Source: Sporothrix humicola
Lineage: Eukaryota > Ascomycota > Sordariomycetes > Ophiostomatales > Ophiostomataceae
Assembly: GCA_021396245.1 (NCBI GenBank)
Contig: WNYE01000025.1
Span: 62,001-126,000 of the forward strand
DNA: 64,000 bases
Reading direction: 5' to 3'
A program made the position numbers and the translations under genes. Below are positions 44,481-55,909 of the stretch, piece after piece; positions within the stretch are counted from its first letter, which is position 1, and each line of letters opens with the position of its first letter. Below the pieces are notes generated by a model. That model was not told the origin of the DNA. It saw nothing but the letters and a program-made list of their open reading frames with translations, and made no database searches.

Positions 44481-47400
44481 TGACACTGTCCATCTTTCTC
44501 CCATCTGCCGTCACTGTCCTCCGTGACACCTCCTTATTTTCGAATCGGCTTTCAGCAAAGCCCATTCGCCAGCCTGCGCCGTCTGCCAACAACGTCACAA
44601 AATGCCCGCAGCCACTCACACCACGCAACCAAGCAATCCAGTCGCACGCCGCACGCAGCCACTGACGACAAAGGTACGACGCCCACGACAATCATCTCTC
44701 ACTTGAGGATCTGAGGATTTGAGGATTTCTCTCTCCCTCGTACGGCTGCCAACTTTCTCTCCCTTTTGTGCACTGCTTGTGTGCAGTTTGTGTGCTTGTG
44801 CTGGCTGTATGCCCCCCTGCAGGTGGGACCTGGCTAGGGGCGAAAGCAGCCAAGTTCGATCCAGGGTGGGAAAGGATCGACCCATCAAAAACTGGGACAG
44901 AAAACCGGGCGGACAACTCAGACAGCTCAAACAACACTGTTGGTCCCCTATTTTTCAAGAGTTGCCTTCTCTCATCTGTTTAACGTGTTTCAGAATGTCC
45001 CGAAGCCAGGCTAGCGCCACAGGGTAACGCGCCTGCGCGCCCATCCCATTTTGCTTCTCCACAAGCCAACCAGAATCAGAGAACCAGAGAACCAAGTCCA
45101 CCTCAACGCAACGATGATGAACTCACTCAAAGCCAAAAACCCTCACCCGAAAGACCGGTGAGAGGGGACCGAAGGAACCCTGGGGAAATACCCTTTTGCT
45201 TGGTGATGCTTGGCAATAGACTACAACGTCAGTTTGTAAGATTACGCAAGAGACCAAGTCGATACTGCGGAACAAAATGCGGAACGCAGACTGAAAAGAA
45301 GAAAAACAACAAGCAGCAAACCTGTGACTGGCCTTTCACAGGTCTGTCTGAGGTCTCTTACACGCGCAGTCAGAAGACAGCTTCAACCTGCTACAGCAGA
45401 AAAGGAGAAGGAAACAAAAAGCAAAGGCAAGCAACAAAAGCAGACAACACCTCAAGCTGTCGATATGCAAGGAAAGCGGCCGAACACAGCCCCGGTGATT
45501 TGCATTTGAGAACAGGAATAAAAAGAGAGCTGCAGAAACGACGACGGCTGTTTGTTTCTGCTACAGACTCGCCGGCTCCCCGGTTTCTGTTGTTCTCAAC
45601 AAGTAATATGCCCTTGTTGCCACCACTCTAAATTCAGGGGACCAACCGCGGAACCAGGCGAACCAGGAACCAGCGCCAGCCAGGAGCCAGCTGGAAGGCA
45701 AATCTGGAGATCTTCATCGCCCGAGCATGAGAATATCAGAAAATCAGAAAATCAAGAAAATCACAGAGGCCCGAGAGGCACATCACAGCCGCAAAGACCA
45801 CGACAGCGCCAGGGACGGGCGATCTCAGGCCCGCTGCCTCCTGCCTCTGTCGACTCTTCTGTGGCTCTTTTTTTTCTTCGTCGTCTGCTTCTCGCCAAGT
45901 TGTGGAACGTCACGCCCCCCAGAAACGACAGGGTCTTTGAATCGTGTCGATTCTCTCCTTCCTTTCTCCGCGTCGGTCGTCACGTCCACGTCTGCGTCTG
46001 CGTCTGCGTCCGACGGCTGTTCACAGCCCCCCCGCAAGCTCGTTTCGTCTTGCTCTCTTCTCGAGACACCTGTGTCTTGTATCCTCGCAGCTAGCAGGAA
46101 CTCAGTAATAAAACGAAGAAGAAAAAAATATATCTTGCTTGGACACGTTACTGCGGCCATTCTCATCCACCAGTCGGTTCAAGCGGTTGTGCATGCAGGT
46201 GCTCTCATGTTTGAGAACTTTGATTATATTTGACCTCGTCTCCCACCAGCACCTCCTCCACAGTCGTCGAAACTTCGACGATATTTAGACTCTCAGACGC
46301 AGACTCTCTGAATCCAATTTCTTTTCGTCCGTGGCCCAACTATCAACTACTCGATTGTCTCTAGCCCACGACTTTTTCTCCACATCGTCTTCTTCCACAA
46401 ACTCTGAATCCAACAAGAACACCCCCACTCCGGCGCAACCTCAAAGCCGGTTTTCTTGTTCCCTCGACGAGCACATCTTTATTTTGTGCGCTGCTCTTGT
46501 CTTTTTTGGTGTTGTTTCTGTCAGTTAGAACTCTGGCGGTCTGCATGAACCGGCTGCCAGCGCTCTCCCTGTGCAATATCATTTACCAAAATTCGGAATC
46601 CCAGCCCAACCAAACGAACACCGGACTGTGAGCGAATACTACCTCGTCAATCTAAGCACGCCCAAATATTTCGACGGAACAGGAATCACGAAACAGCGAA
46701 ACAGCAAAACCACGATACAGAACAAACGCATCAAGAAAAAGTGTCGTCACTTTCTTATTATCGTCACATTGGGCGAAAGCAAATCGTGCCGGGGATCTAA
46801 TCTCAAACAACAGGGCATGAGATCAAGAAAAAGCAAGCAAAGAAGCAAAAAGCTAACAAAGTGAGCAACTGAGCATTCCCGAGACCCTTGCTGGAATATC
46901 ACTGTCTGCTTTTTATTCTCTCCCACTTCAACTTCTTTTTCTGACCCTTTTCTTCTTTAATTAAGTGCTGCAGCCTGCAGGTCAAAGCTCTTTCTGAGTA
47001 AAGCCTAACAGAACGCCCGTCGTGACCCCGGTTTGAGAATTTGAGAAATCCCAAAACAAGAGCGCGCAAAATAGGGCAAAACAGGCAAAGACTTCCTTTT
47101 AGAAAAAGCAAGGCAGAGCGCACAGCGCATACCCCTGACCGAGGACACTTTTTCTTTTTGGTGTTTTGCGCGCCAATTCTTCACGATCTTCGCGGGTCTT
47201 GTTGGTCTCTGTGGAGCACAAATTTACTTGCACAAGTGCAAGCCCACGCCAAATCGGCTTTCTCGTCGTTTCTCTGCTTTTTTGCCCATAGCTGTGGATG
47301 AATGTTCCGCAGTCGAGCTCGGTTGCATTTTTTATTTTCCCAGGGTCCATCCAGAAAGAAATATTACTCAAAAGGGCATCACAACATTTGAGGAATACAA

Positions 47401-49119
47401 CACTGCCGCTCAAATAGAGTACTGGAGACTTTTACTTTGTTCGGCACCATCGTGGGGCTAGCGTGTTTGCATGGAACGCCCAAGCGTCGACCTTCTTTTT
47501 CTTCCCTTCCAGCTTCTCCTTCCCTTTCCCGCAAAGTCTTGTTTACAGTACGAAGTAACCCAACCAAAGAACTTACAAGGACATCCTGCCGGCTCGGCGT
47601 TCCTTTCAAGCACAACAACCCCCATCCCCAAACCAAACAAATCGAAACAACGCCCACGCGAGTCTTTTTTGGTTTGGGTAGGCGGAACGGCATCGTGAGT
47701 TTTTTTCGGGGTCCTCTTTTTGTCTTCTAACAAGAAAGGACCAAAAAAGAAACGTCCGGCAAAAGCATTTTGGAAGAGACAGGTCTCACCCAGTTTACTT
47801 TTCACCTGCACAGGAAAGACACAGACGCAAACCTTAGCTTTGACAGCTCCTCTTTGTGCTCCATGCTTCTCTTCTCCTTTTTGCAACCTCCCTTTGACCG
47901 TTTTCCTTTTTTGTTCTGTTTTTGTTTTCACGAACACAGGCCAGAGACACAGTCGTCGGCTGTTTTCTTTTCTTGATGGACAGTCTGAGCAGGGTCTGAG
48001 GCCTTTTTATTTCTACCTTGTCCATTTTCCCATATTTTGTGCTCTCCGCCGCTCACCCTCTCCCTCTCGTCTTGTTTTCTTGTTTTCTTTCCTTCTCATC
48101 CTTCACCACCCCACCGCAGGAACGGCGCACACGACAGCTGTCAAAAAGGGTGGGCTACACAAATAACACAAGCAGTGAAGCAACACAACACAAGCCAGGG
48201 AACCCTTCCGAGCCTTCTTATTCTTTTTTTCAAAATCTCCTTCACTCTGCACTTCACTTCCCTTTTTCTCGCCTCGCGTGGAGCATGTGACGTCGTTCTC
48301 CGTTCCAGCGGGCCGCCAATCTCAACGCTTGGCCAGGGTCGAGGGGGGATCTGCGAATATCGACCACCCACGCCTACTCCACATCCCTCGCCTTCCCTCT
48401 GTGTCCCCTCTCCCTTTCCTCTTTTCTCTCTTCTTACCTTTCCCTTCTTTTTCTCTTTTGCTCTTTTGGTTCCTCTTTTTCTCTTCTCCCTCTGAAGATC
48501 ACGGCTTTGTCCAAGCTGTCATATTGTGATGAGCGGAGAGACATCCCGCTGTCACCAACCGTTTGCTACCCGCCTAGCATTCCCGCCCCCCTTCCTGCTG
48601 TCAAACAGGGTTCGGTGCTTGACTTTGCTTGCTCGACCTGATACCAAATGATTCCTGGAGAACAAACCTTTTCTTTCCTTTTCCTCCCACTCTCTCTTCC
48701 CTCACACCGAGTTGAACTCGAAACACGATATCTTTCCGATTCATAAACCCACATCAGCCCTCTTTTTCTTGGCTCAGGCTTAGGCTTGAAACTTTTTGCT
48801 TCATCTATCTCTATTTTCTTCTTTCTTCTTTCTGCTCTCTTTGATTCATACACTCCTTGTCTCTCTTTCTATTCTATCATTCATCTAACTATCATATTGA
48901 CACTCCTTCATCTTTATTTTCCATCTTCCCTCATCTCATAGTCTCGTCCTCACGAGACGGCCGGTCTATCATCGACATCTCTTCAACACCACTACTTCAT
49001 ATATCACGATAGTTCATCCATCTTCATGACTTCCCCTTCTCACGTTTGATAACTTCATTTTACGATTCCTGATTCTCAGGAGATATATCACAGCTATATC
49101 ACATAATTTTCTCTCTGAA
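44481..49119. other. Long region with a possible cryptic gene and a pyrimidine-rich leader
   Basis: No gene can be firmly supported. Around 44602-45157 two open segments with matching splice phases could encode a Pro/Gln/Ser-rich peptide (see findings). Short repeats occur at 45735-45763 (ATCAGAAA units) and near 45990-46015 (GTCTGC units). From about 47860 the plus strand is strongly C/T-rich up to the ATG at 49120 and probably forms the promoter and leader of the next gene. Confidence 0.4.
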
Positions 49120-51075
49120 ATGCCGCCAACCCTCGACCTCTCTCGAACATCACACAAGATGATCGTATCACCACCAAGAATCAACCTGCGGCGTGCCGCC
49201 TCATATCAGCACGAGAAGGCACCACTCTCCTCCACATCTTCTCGCTTCGGCTTCAACCACCTCGTCTTCGCCTCACCGCCACCATCACCAGGCCTGCCCC
49301 AGTTAATACCGCCAAAACGCAGGTCGTCCAACACACCACGGCCCAGCCGCGTCATACGAGCCGTCATCTACTTTGCTGGCCTCGTCGCTGCTTTTTATCT
49401 GTTGTTTATTGTATTATGGGGCGAGCCAAGGAACCGCCGGTCCGTACGGGACGGCCTCTACATCTGGCCTAACGACCCGAATCCAAACGACCCGCCACCA
49501 AAAGCCGGTAAAAGCCCGTACGAAATGGTGGCCCGGAGCTCATTGCCCGGCCACTCGACACCCGTTATTGTCAGCGACAAGCACGGCAACCCGAAATGGA
49601 CCGTGTCGATCCCGCCCAACTCGAACTTCCCGCTCATGGCGGACGACTACACTAAGATCTGCGCCAAGTGTGTCGAGGTGGCCAACCGGGTCGACGAGCT
49701 GCGCGGCACCGGCGCTGTGAGTGCGGGCATCAGCAGTATTGGACTGGGAAGTCTTGGTGGTCTAGGGGGTATGAACAAGAAGCCCAAGACCAGTGCTGAG
49801 CGCCTGCACTCGTTTGACAACAACTTTGTCGACGTCCACGAGGCCGAGGAGGCCGGGTATCTCACAGGCAGCGTGTCCATTGGCACCCTGTTCAGCCAGC
49901 AGGCACATGCTGAAGACGACGGCGATATTGTCGGCGAGTCCAGCAACACGTTTGCGGGCAAGCCCGTGTGTGGCCGCAGCCTGACGTTTGTGCTGGCCTC
50001 GTCAGAAGCCGGGCTGGGCCGCACGATGATGCTGCTGTGGATGGCCTATGCCCAGGCCCAGAGCGAGGGTCGTGGCTTCTTCATTGATGACACCCACTGG
50101 GCCTACGGACGCTACGCGCACATCTTTGCGCCGCCGCCCGCTCCCGCCTGCCGTCCGCCCTTGCGCCACGAGATGCTGCCGTGCCCGCGCCAGGCCCGCC
50201 ACCTGGTCATGACCATTGACACGGCCGACCAGTTCTTCTTTGCCGACAAGAGCGACGCCGCTGCAGGTATTGCGCCCGACCGCACGGAGCACCTGTTTGA
50301 CCTGGCCCGCAAGGGCTACGAGGCCTTGTTTCAACTCAACAGCGACGACGCCAAGCACGTCGCGCACCGCGTCAAGCAGCTCAAGGCCAAGACGGTCCTC
50401 GAGAAGCGGGGCGATGGCTCCGGGGGCAAGGATGACAAGAACGAGCACGGCACGATTGTCGGCCTGCACGTCCGCCGCGGCGACCGCCGGCCTATCGAGT
50501 TCCAGTACCGTGACTCGTACGTCCCGCTGAACCTATACGCCGACCGCGCCGCCGACGCCATCGATGCGAAGAAGAAAAAGAGCAAAAAGGCTGCTGCTTC
50601 TGCCAACCCTTCTCTTATGGTCCTCGCTTCCGACGACCCAATGGTCTACGAGTCGGACGAGTTTGCCGGCGCCGCCCGCGCCCAGGAGCACATCCGGCTC
50701 GCCAGCAAGGCTGCAGCCGCACCGCCTGACCCGCAACCGGGTGCGTTCCGCAAGTTTGTCGACGAGACGTTTGGATGGGAGGGCGGTTTCTTTGCGGCGA
50801 TGTTTTGGAACTTGGGCGGTGCCGGTGCAGCGCCCTCGCCCACCAAGGCCTGGCCGACCGTCAATGCCGACACGCTGCGCATCCGCAGTCTGGTCGGCCG
50901 CGCCTACATGATGGACCTGGCCGTGCTGGCCGAGGCGAGCGACACAATTGTGTGTGCTGTCAGCGCCACGGGCTGCCGGCTGCTGGCGGTCATGCTGGGC
51001 CGCGAGGAGGCGCTCGACAAGGGCCGCTGGATCAACATTGACGGCGACTATGGCTGGTGGGCGGTGGACTTTTAA
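49120..51075 (+). CDS. Type II membrane fucosyltransferase-like protein
   Basis: A single exon of 651 codons. About 75 Ser/Pro/Arg-rich cytosolic residues precede one membrane span (about 76-100, VIRAVIYFAGLVAAFYLLFI), giving a type II topology with a large lumenal domain, as in Golgi glycosyltransferases. The lumenal part contains SLTFVLASSEAGLGRTMMLL near 287, a short Cys segment (APACRPPLRHEMLPCPRQ), IVGLHVRRGDRRPIEFQYRD near 447 and the end VCAVSATGCRLLAVMLG..WINIDGDYGWWAVDF. The HVRRGD and late SATGCR motifs resemble the GDP-fucose-binding fold of alpha-1,6- and O-fucosyltransferases; this is a remote resemblance judged by eye. A Lys-rich insert (KKKKSKKAAA) near 485 is unusual for a lumenal domain. 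The second ATG at 49159 is an alternative start. The donor sugar and the target are unknown. Confidence 0.7.
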   Translation: MPPTLDLSRTSHKMIVSPPRINLRRAASYQHEKAPLSSTSSRFGFNHLVFASPPPSPGLPQLIPPKRRSSNTPRPSRVIRAVIYFAGLVAAFYLLFIVLWGEPRNRRSVRDGLYIWPNDPNPNDPPPKAGKSPYEMVARSSLPGHSTPVIVSDKHGNPKWTVSIPPNSNFPLMADDYTKICAKCVEVANRVDELRGTGAVSAGISSIGLGSLGGLGGMNKKPKTSAERLHSFDNNFVDVHEAEEAGYLTGSVSIGTLFSQQAHAEDDGDIVGESSNTFAGKPVCGRSLTFVLASSEAGLGRTMMLLWMAYAQAQSEGRGFFIDDTHWAYGRYAHIFAPPPAPACRPPLRHEMLPCPRQARHLVMTIDTADQFFFADKSDAAAGIAPDRTEHLFDLARKGYEALFQLNSDDAKHVAHRVKQLKAKTVLEKRGDGSGGKDDKNEHGTIVGLHVRRGDRRPIEFQYRDSYVPLNLYADRAADAIDAKKKKSKKAAASANPSLMVLASDDPMVYESDEFAGAARAQEHIRLASKAAAAPPDPQPGAFRKFVDETFGWEGGFFAAMFWNLGGAGAAPSPTKAWPTVNADTLRIRSLVGRAYMMDLAVLAEASDTIVCAVSATGCRLLAVMLGREEALDKGRWINIDGDYGWWAVDF

Positions 51076-53157
51076 TCTGTGCACGCGCACTTTGAATCTT
51101 CTCTTTCCCTTTCACACACACTCTCACTCACTCACTCATTTCCTATTATACCACACTCGTTCTTTCCTATGTCTCATTTCATACCATCTTTAGCATTGCA
51201 TATCCGGTCATGGCCTGTTTCCTATATTGTATTACTGCTTTTTCTTTTATTTACTGTACTTCTTACTTCCTTGGGGTTGCATTTCTTCGTCTTTCTTTTG
51301 GTTTATCATTTCGGTGCAACGGTCTGCCCGGGCGGTTGGGGGAAAATACCTTTACAAAAATAGTCTCAGTTTCTACGTGAAAACTTGAAAATAATACCGT
51401 ATTCGCATATCAAGCATGTTCATCTTAGAAGTGAAAAGTCCTACGAGCAAAGCATTGACCTCATGACACATAATGCATCACTCTGCATCGTGGGTGATTA
51501 TATCCATTCTTGCAGACCTCTCATATCTTGTTCGTAAAAAAGAGGGGCGAGCCGAAGAAGGATGCCGCAAGACGTCATGACATCCAGGCAGCCTCCAATC
51601 GAACAATCAACAACTTTCTTATTCGTTTAGCTACGTCACGAGACTCAGCCTTGTCGACATTCAACATTTTTGTGACCAAGAAAAGACATGTGAAACTGCA
51701 TAAAAGAATACGAACAAGAGCTCCAGACGACGAAACGGGAAAACACAATAAAGACCGTACCCGAGAAGGATCAGAATACGAGACATATATCGTCACGTCT
51801 GGGCATCAAGAGGCTTGGCCTTTTGATGTTGTTGAGATCACGTGTTGCATATTTTGCCCTGGATGTGGGCAGCGAATACGATGCAAGGCAAAACAAAGAC
51901 TTGGGTGAGTTGGGCGACTTTTTGCGTGTAAGAGGGGAAGAAGGTGGGTAGGAATTACTCGTTTTGGCAAGTATCATTTTGGCGTTTGGCTGAAGGCTCT
52001 GCTGACAACAAGTTGAAGGATCGAGGGGCAGCCACACTCTTTCAAAGTGTGAAAGTGCTTGTCTGACGAATGGCAGCTTCCAATTGAGATCGAATGCTGA
52101 CCGCCAGACTTCTTTTTGGGCAGGGAAGCTGCGATCGATCTATTGCAGGATTCCTTGATGTCGTCTGATTTTTGGCAGGAACGAGAAAAGGAGCTCCATA
52201 GCGGGCAGGTACGGAGAATTACATTCTACGAATGGTAGGCGCGACATGTCTTTCACCGTGGTGTAATACTGCAAGGTACGATGTCAACAATCGCATGTTG
52301 TTCGATTTGAAATGGCGGTCGTTGCAATGGATATTGATTGTTTTGTTTTCTTTTGAGAAAGGCTCGCCGCGCCGACGAACCACCGTTGTTTCCCCATAGA
52401 AAAGACACGGCAGAAAAATAGGGGGGAGGAAACGGACCAGATCGAGAAAAGAAATCTCCTTTTTTCACAAGCCAACGGAGCAAAAAACGTCTGATTTTAC
52501 AGGCGCAACAGCGCGACAGCGGGCCTACAGGCCACTGTATGACACCATTTTTGGGTCCAGGGCCCTGAATTTCTGGAGAGATCAAAATGAGAATGCGAGA
52601 TTGTACCTTTTTGCGGGTGCTTGGCGGATCTGGTACCTAATCGGTTTGCGGATACGAATACGACTCGCGCTTCTGATTGGCCGGCTGAAAAGCCAATTCA
52701 ACGATTGCCCGTGGCAAGGCGCGACAGGAGCGTGGGAGGAAGGCACGAACGCCCTAGACCACTGGCACCTTCCGAGTACGACCACTAAAAAGGGGAAAGG
52801 AGATTGACTTTTTGATGTCCCGGCTTTTTTTTCCATCGAAATTTTAGACCGCCTTCGCGACAGGGCCCTCGATTAGGAGATACGGGACCACGATTGTCAA
52901 CGGCATATTTAGAACAATCCAGCCGCCCTTCTCTTTTCTCCATCTCCCTCACTTCCCCCCTTTTCGAATCCGACCAATTCGCATCGCCCGATTTCTCAAC
53001 CGGCCGCGAACACAGACAACATCTTGGGCGTCGTTCTTGTCATTCTCTTTCTGTATTTTCTCCCCCTTATCCTTGGAGATTTACGAGTCGTCTCGTCGCC
53101 CCTTTTCACGACACTCACTTTCTCCTCGATACTTCCTCGACAACTCCCCTCCTCACG
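51076..53157. promoter_or_regulatory. Upstream region of CYP51
   Basis: The first 300 bases are C/T-rich 3' sequence of the preceding gene. The middle is A/T-rich without coding potential. A pair of oppositely oriented CCAAT boxes forms an inverted repeat at 52676-52697, about 460 bases before the CYP51 start, and a single CACGTG-type site lies near 51839. The last 250 bases are C/T-rich leader. No direct promoter duplication was seen, nor a clear SREBP-type site. Confidence 0.45.
52676..52697. promoter_or_regulatory. Inverted CCAAT pair upstream of CYP51
   Basis: ATTGGC at 52676-52681 and GCCAAT at 52692-52697 form a perfect six-base inverted repeat. Both are CBC/HAP core sites. In aspergilli the CBC is known to bind CYP51 promoters and repress them, so these are reasonable candidates; binding here is inferred. 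Confidence 0.45.
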
Positions 53158-54814
53158 ATGGGTGCCATCCAGGAACTGGCTGGCCCTTGGGTCGAAAAGT
53201 ATGCTCAGCTGGGCACCGGCTCGCAGATCGGCGTTGGCTTTGCTGCCTTTGTCGTCGTGATGGTCGTCCTCAACGTGCTGAAGCAGACGCTGTTCAAGAA
53301 CTCGCACGAGCCGCCCGTCGTCTTCCACTGGTTCCCCGTCATCGGCAGCACCATTACCTACGGCATGGACCCCCCGCGCTTCTTCCAGGAGAACCGCAAG
53401 AAGTACGGCGATGTTTTCACGTTTGTTCTGCTCGGCCGCAAGACCACGGTGTGCCTGGGCCCGGCCGGCAACGACTTTGTGCTCAACGGCAAGATCCGCG
53501 ACGTCAACGCCGAGGAGATCTACACGGTCCTGACCACGCCCGTTTTCGGCAAGGACGTCGTCTACGACTGCCCCAACGCGAAGCTCATGGAGCAGAAGAA
53601 GGTGAGCCGCCCGTGCCCTAAATTGTCCAACTGAGCCAGCCATCTCTAACCCTCACCCCTTGTAGTTCATGAAGATCGCCCTCACGACCGAGGCGTTCCG
53701 CCAGTACGTGCCCATCATCTCCGACGAGGTCACCAGCTACTTCAAGCGCACCGCCGACTTCAAGGGCCAGTCGGGCACCGTCAACATCCCGCCCAAGATG
53801 GCCGAGATTACCATTTTCACCGCCTCCCACGCCCTCCAGGGCAAGGCCATCCGCGAGCAGTTTGATGAGTCCCTGGCCGCGCTGTACCACGACCTCGACA
53901 TGGGCTTCAGCCCCATCAACTTCACCTTCCACTGGGCCCCGCTCCCCTGGAACAACCGCCGCGACCACGCCCAGCGCACCGTCGCCAAGCTCTACATGGA
54001 CACCATCAAGCGCCGCCGCGCCAACCCCGAGACCAACGCCCAGGACATGATGTTCCACCTCATGAACTCGACCTACAAGAACGGTGTCCAGGTCCCCGAC
54101 CACGAGATCGCCCATATGATGATTGCCCTGCTCATGGCCGGCCAGCACTCGTCCTCGTCCACCAGCTCCTGGATTATGCTGCTGCTTGCCTCGCGCCCGG
54201 ACATTATGGAGGACCTGTACCAGGAGCAGATCAACGCGCTCGGCCCCGACCTGCCGCCCCTGCAGTACGAGGACCTGGCCAAGCTCCCGCTCCATGGCGC
54301 CATCATCAAGGAGACCCTGCGCCTGCACGCCCCGATCCACTCCATCATGCGCGCCGTCAAGCAGCCCCTTCACGTCCCCGGCACCAAGTACGTGGTTCCG
54401 ACCAGCCACGTCCTCATGTCCGCCCCCGGCGTTTCCGCGAGTGACCCCGTCTTCTTCCCCAACCCGGAGCTCTGGGACCCCCACCGCTGGGAGGCCGACT
54501 CGCCCAACGCGCCCACCTTGTCGCGCGCCGCCAACGAGGAGGAGGAGGAGGAGGAGAAGATTGACTACGGTTATGGTCTGGTCAGCAAGGGCGCCGCCTC
54601 GCCCTACCTGCCCTTTGGCGCTGGCCGCCACCGCTGCATTGGCGAGCAGTTTGCCAACGTGCAGCTGCAGACCATTGTCGCCGAGGTCGTGCGTCTCTTC
54701 AAGTTCCGCAACGTCGACGGCAGCAACAAGGTCATTGGCACCGACTACGCCTCGCTCTTCTCGCGGCCGCTCGAGCCCGCCGTCATCCACTGGGAGCGTC
54801 GCGAGAAGGCATAG
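53158..54814 (+). CDS. ERG11: Sterol 14-alpha-demethylase (CYP51)
   Basis: Exons 53158-53601 and 53666-54814, with a 64-base intron (GTGAGC, TTGTAG) after LMEQKK, give 530 residues, the usual size. An N-terminal membrane anchor lies at about 21-46. Substrate-site blocks are present: FHWFPVIGSTITYGMDPPRF, TTPVFGKDVVYDCPNAKLME and FTFHWAPLPW. The I-helix reads AGQHSSSSTSSW, the K-helix ExxR is KETLRLHAP, and the haem-binding loop is PFGAGRHRCIGEQFA near 465. The enzyme removes the 14-alpha-methyl of eburicol/lanosterol in ergosterol synthesis at the ER and is the azole target. The Tyr of VVYDCPN, often altered in azole resistance, is intact. A run of seven Glu precedes KIDYGYGLVSKG. The ATG at 53158 is the only in-frame ATG; the open frame upstream has none. 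Confidence 0.96.
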
Positions 54815-55909
54815 AGGAGGAGTGTGTTGGATAACATGACGATGTGTAGTGCTTTTTGAGCTTTGGGTGGCGTTGTCTGGCGAACAGCGATTTTTGTCTG
54901 AAAAAAAGGCGAAATGGCACGCGGTACTCTGGTCGAAGTCTGCTTCTGCCCGCCAATGCTAATTAATCGACTTTATTTTTCTGTTACGTATCCCCATAGA
55001 CTTACCGATTTTAATACAAGATCTTATGAAAACCATGAAGAGTAAAGAGGAATTGGTGTGTGGTATATAATGTGTGCATGTGTTGCATGTCGTAAAGTAA
55101 AGAGTAGCTGTCTGGTCGCACAGAGCCGCATAGGTTGCACAGAGTCGCATGGGTCTCATTCTGTGTCGAATAAAGGAAAGTTGCAACAGAAACAGAGGGA
55201 GCGACGACGAACAGGAGATTTCGGGGATTTTGTAATTTGCCTGCAAGCTATATAAGTGTGAGCTTCACAAGCTCGTGAGCTAGAGAAGGCAGGAGCAGTG
55301 GCCACAATGGCATGGAATCAATTGGTGTGCTGCGATAGGTAACAGCACAGAGTCGATAGAGAACAAACCTGATTTGGAAGGCTCCACTGATCGCGGTTGC
55401 CCGTCAATTGTCAATCTCGACTCCCTAGACTTCATGTCGATTCGTACCTTCCCCTCCCGGGTGGCCCGGCATCCGGTGAAGCCAAGACCGGGCTGCAGGC
55501 TTGGCTTAAAGATCGTTGGGAGAGACGGACCATCAATTGCTCCTTCCCTCTTTGCATCGTTCCCTTCGTATTTGTTTATTTTTCTGGCCAATAGGCAATG
55601 CCCTCGGAGGAGAAAGGAGAACAGCTTCGACTCTCGACTCTCAAACGCCCCTTGAACCACCCAAAGTGTGAAACAAAGGGATTGTGCGCCCAGAATACTG
55701 CATACACCACCAATTCCCTGCTGCACAGCACAGACAACCCCGTCTTTCTCCAAGTACGTCAGCATTTAGCTGACAACTTATAAAGAGCTTGGCATCCCAG
55801 CTTTGCGCAGCCTCACTTCGCCTTTCCCCGACTTGACGGACAACAGACACTTTTAATACCGGCGCCACCTACACTCGGCAAACAACAGCTACATTGGAGA
55901 GTAAACAGA
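54815..55909. other. Spacer between CYP51 and the DUF3074 gene
   Basis: This is about 1.1 kb between two plus-strand genes. The first 400 bases are A/T-rich 3' sequence. The last 150 bases are C/A-rich and end in ACAGAATG, fitting a short leader. Nothing else was recognised. Confidence 0.5.

Noticed and set aside
44840..44890. tRNA T-arm-like GTTCGATCC
   Set aside because: The flanks cannot form a five-base T stem, and no A box or acceptor stem lies at the right distance.
52894..53157. In-frame N-terminal extension of CYP51
   Set aside because: The open frame upstream of 53158 has no ATG, and the ATG at 53158 gives the family's usual length and N-terminal anchor.
53618..54790. 390-codon open frame on the minus strand
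   Set aside because: It is antisense to CYP51 exon 2 and has no recognisable domain.
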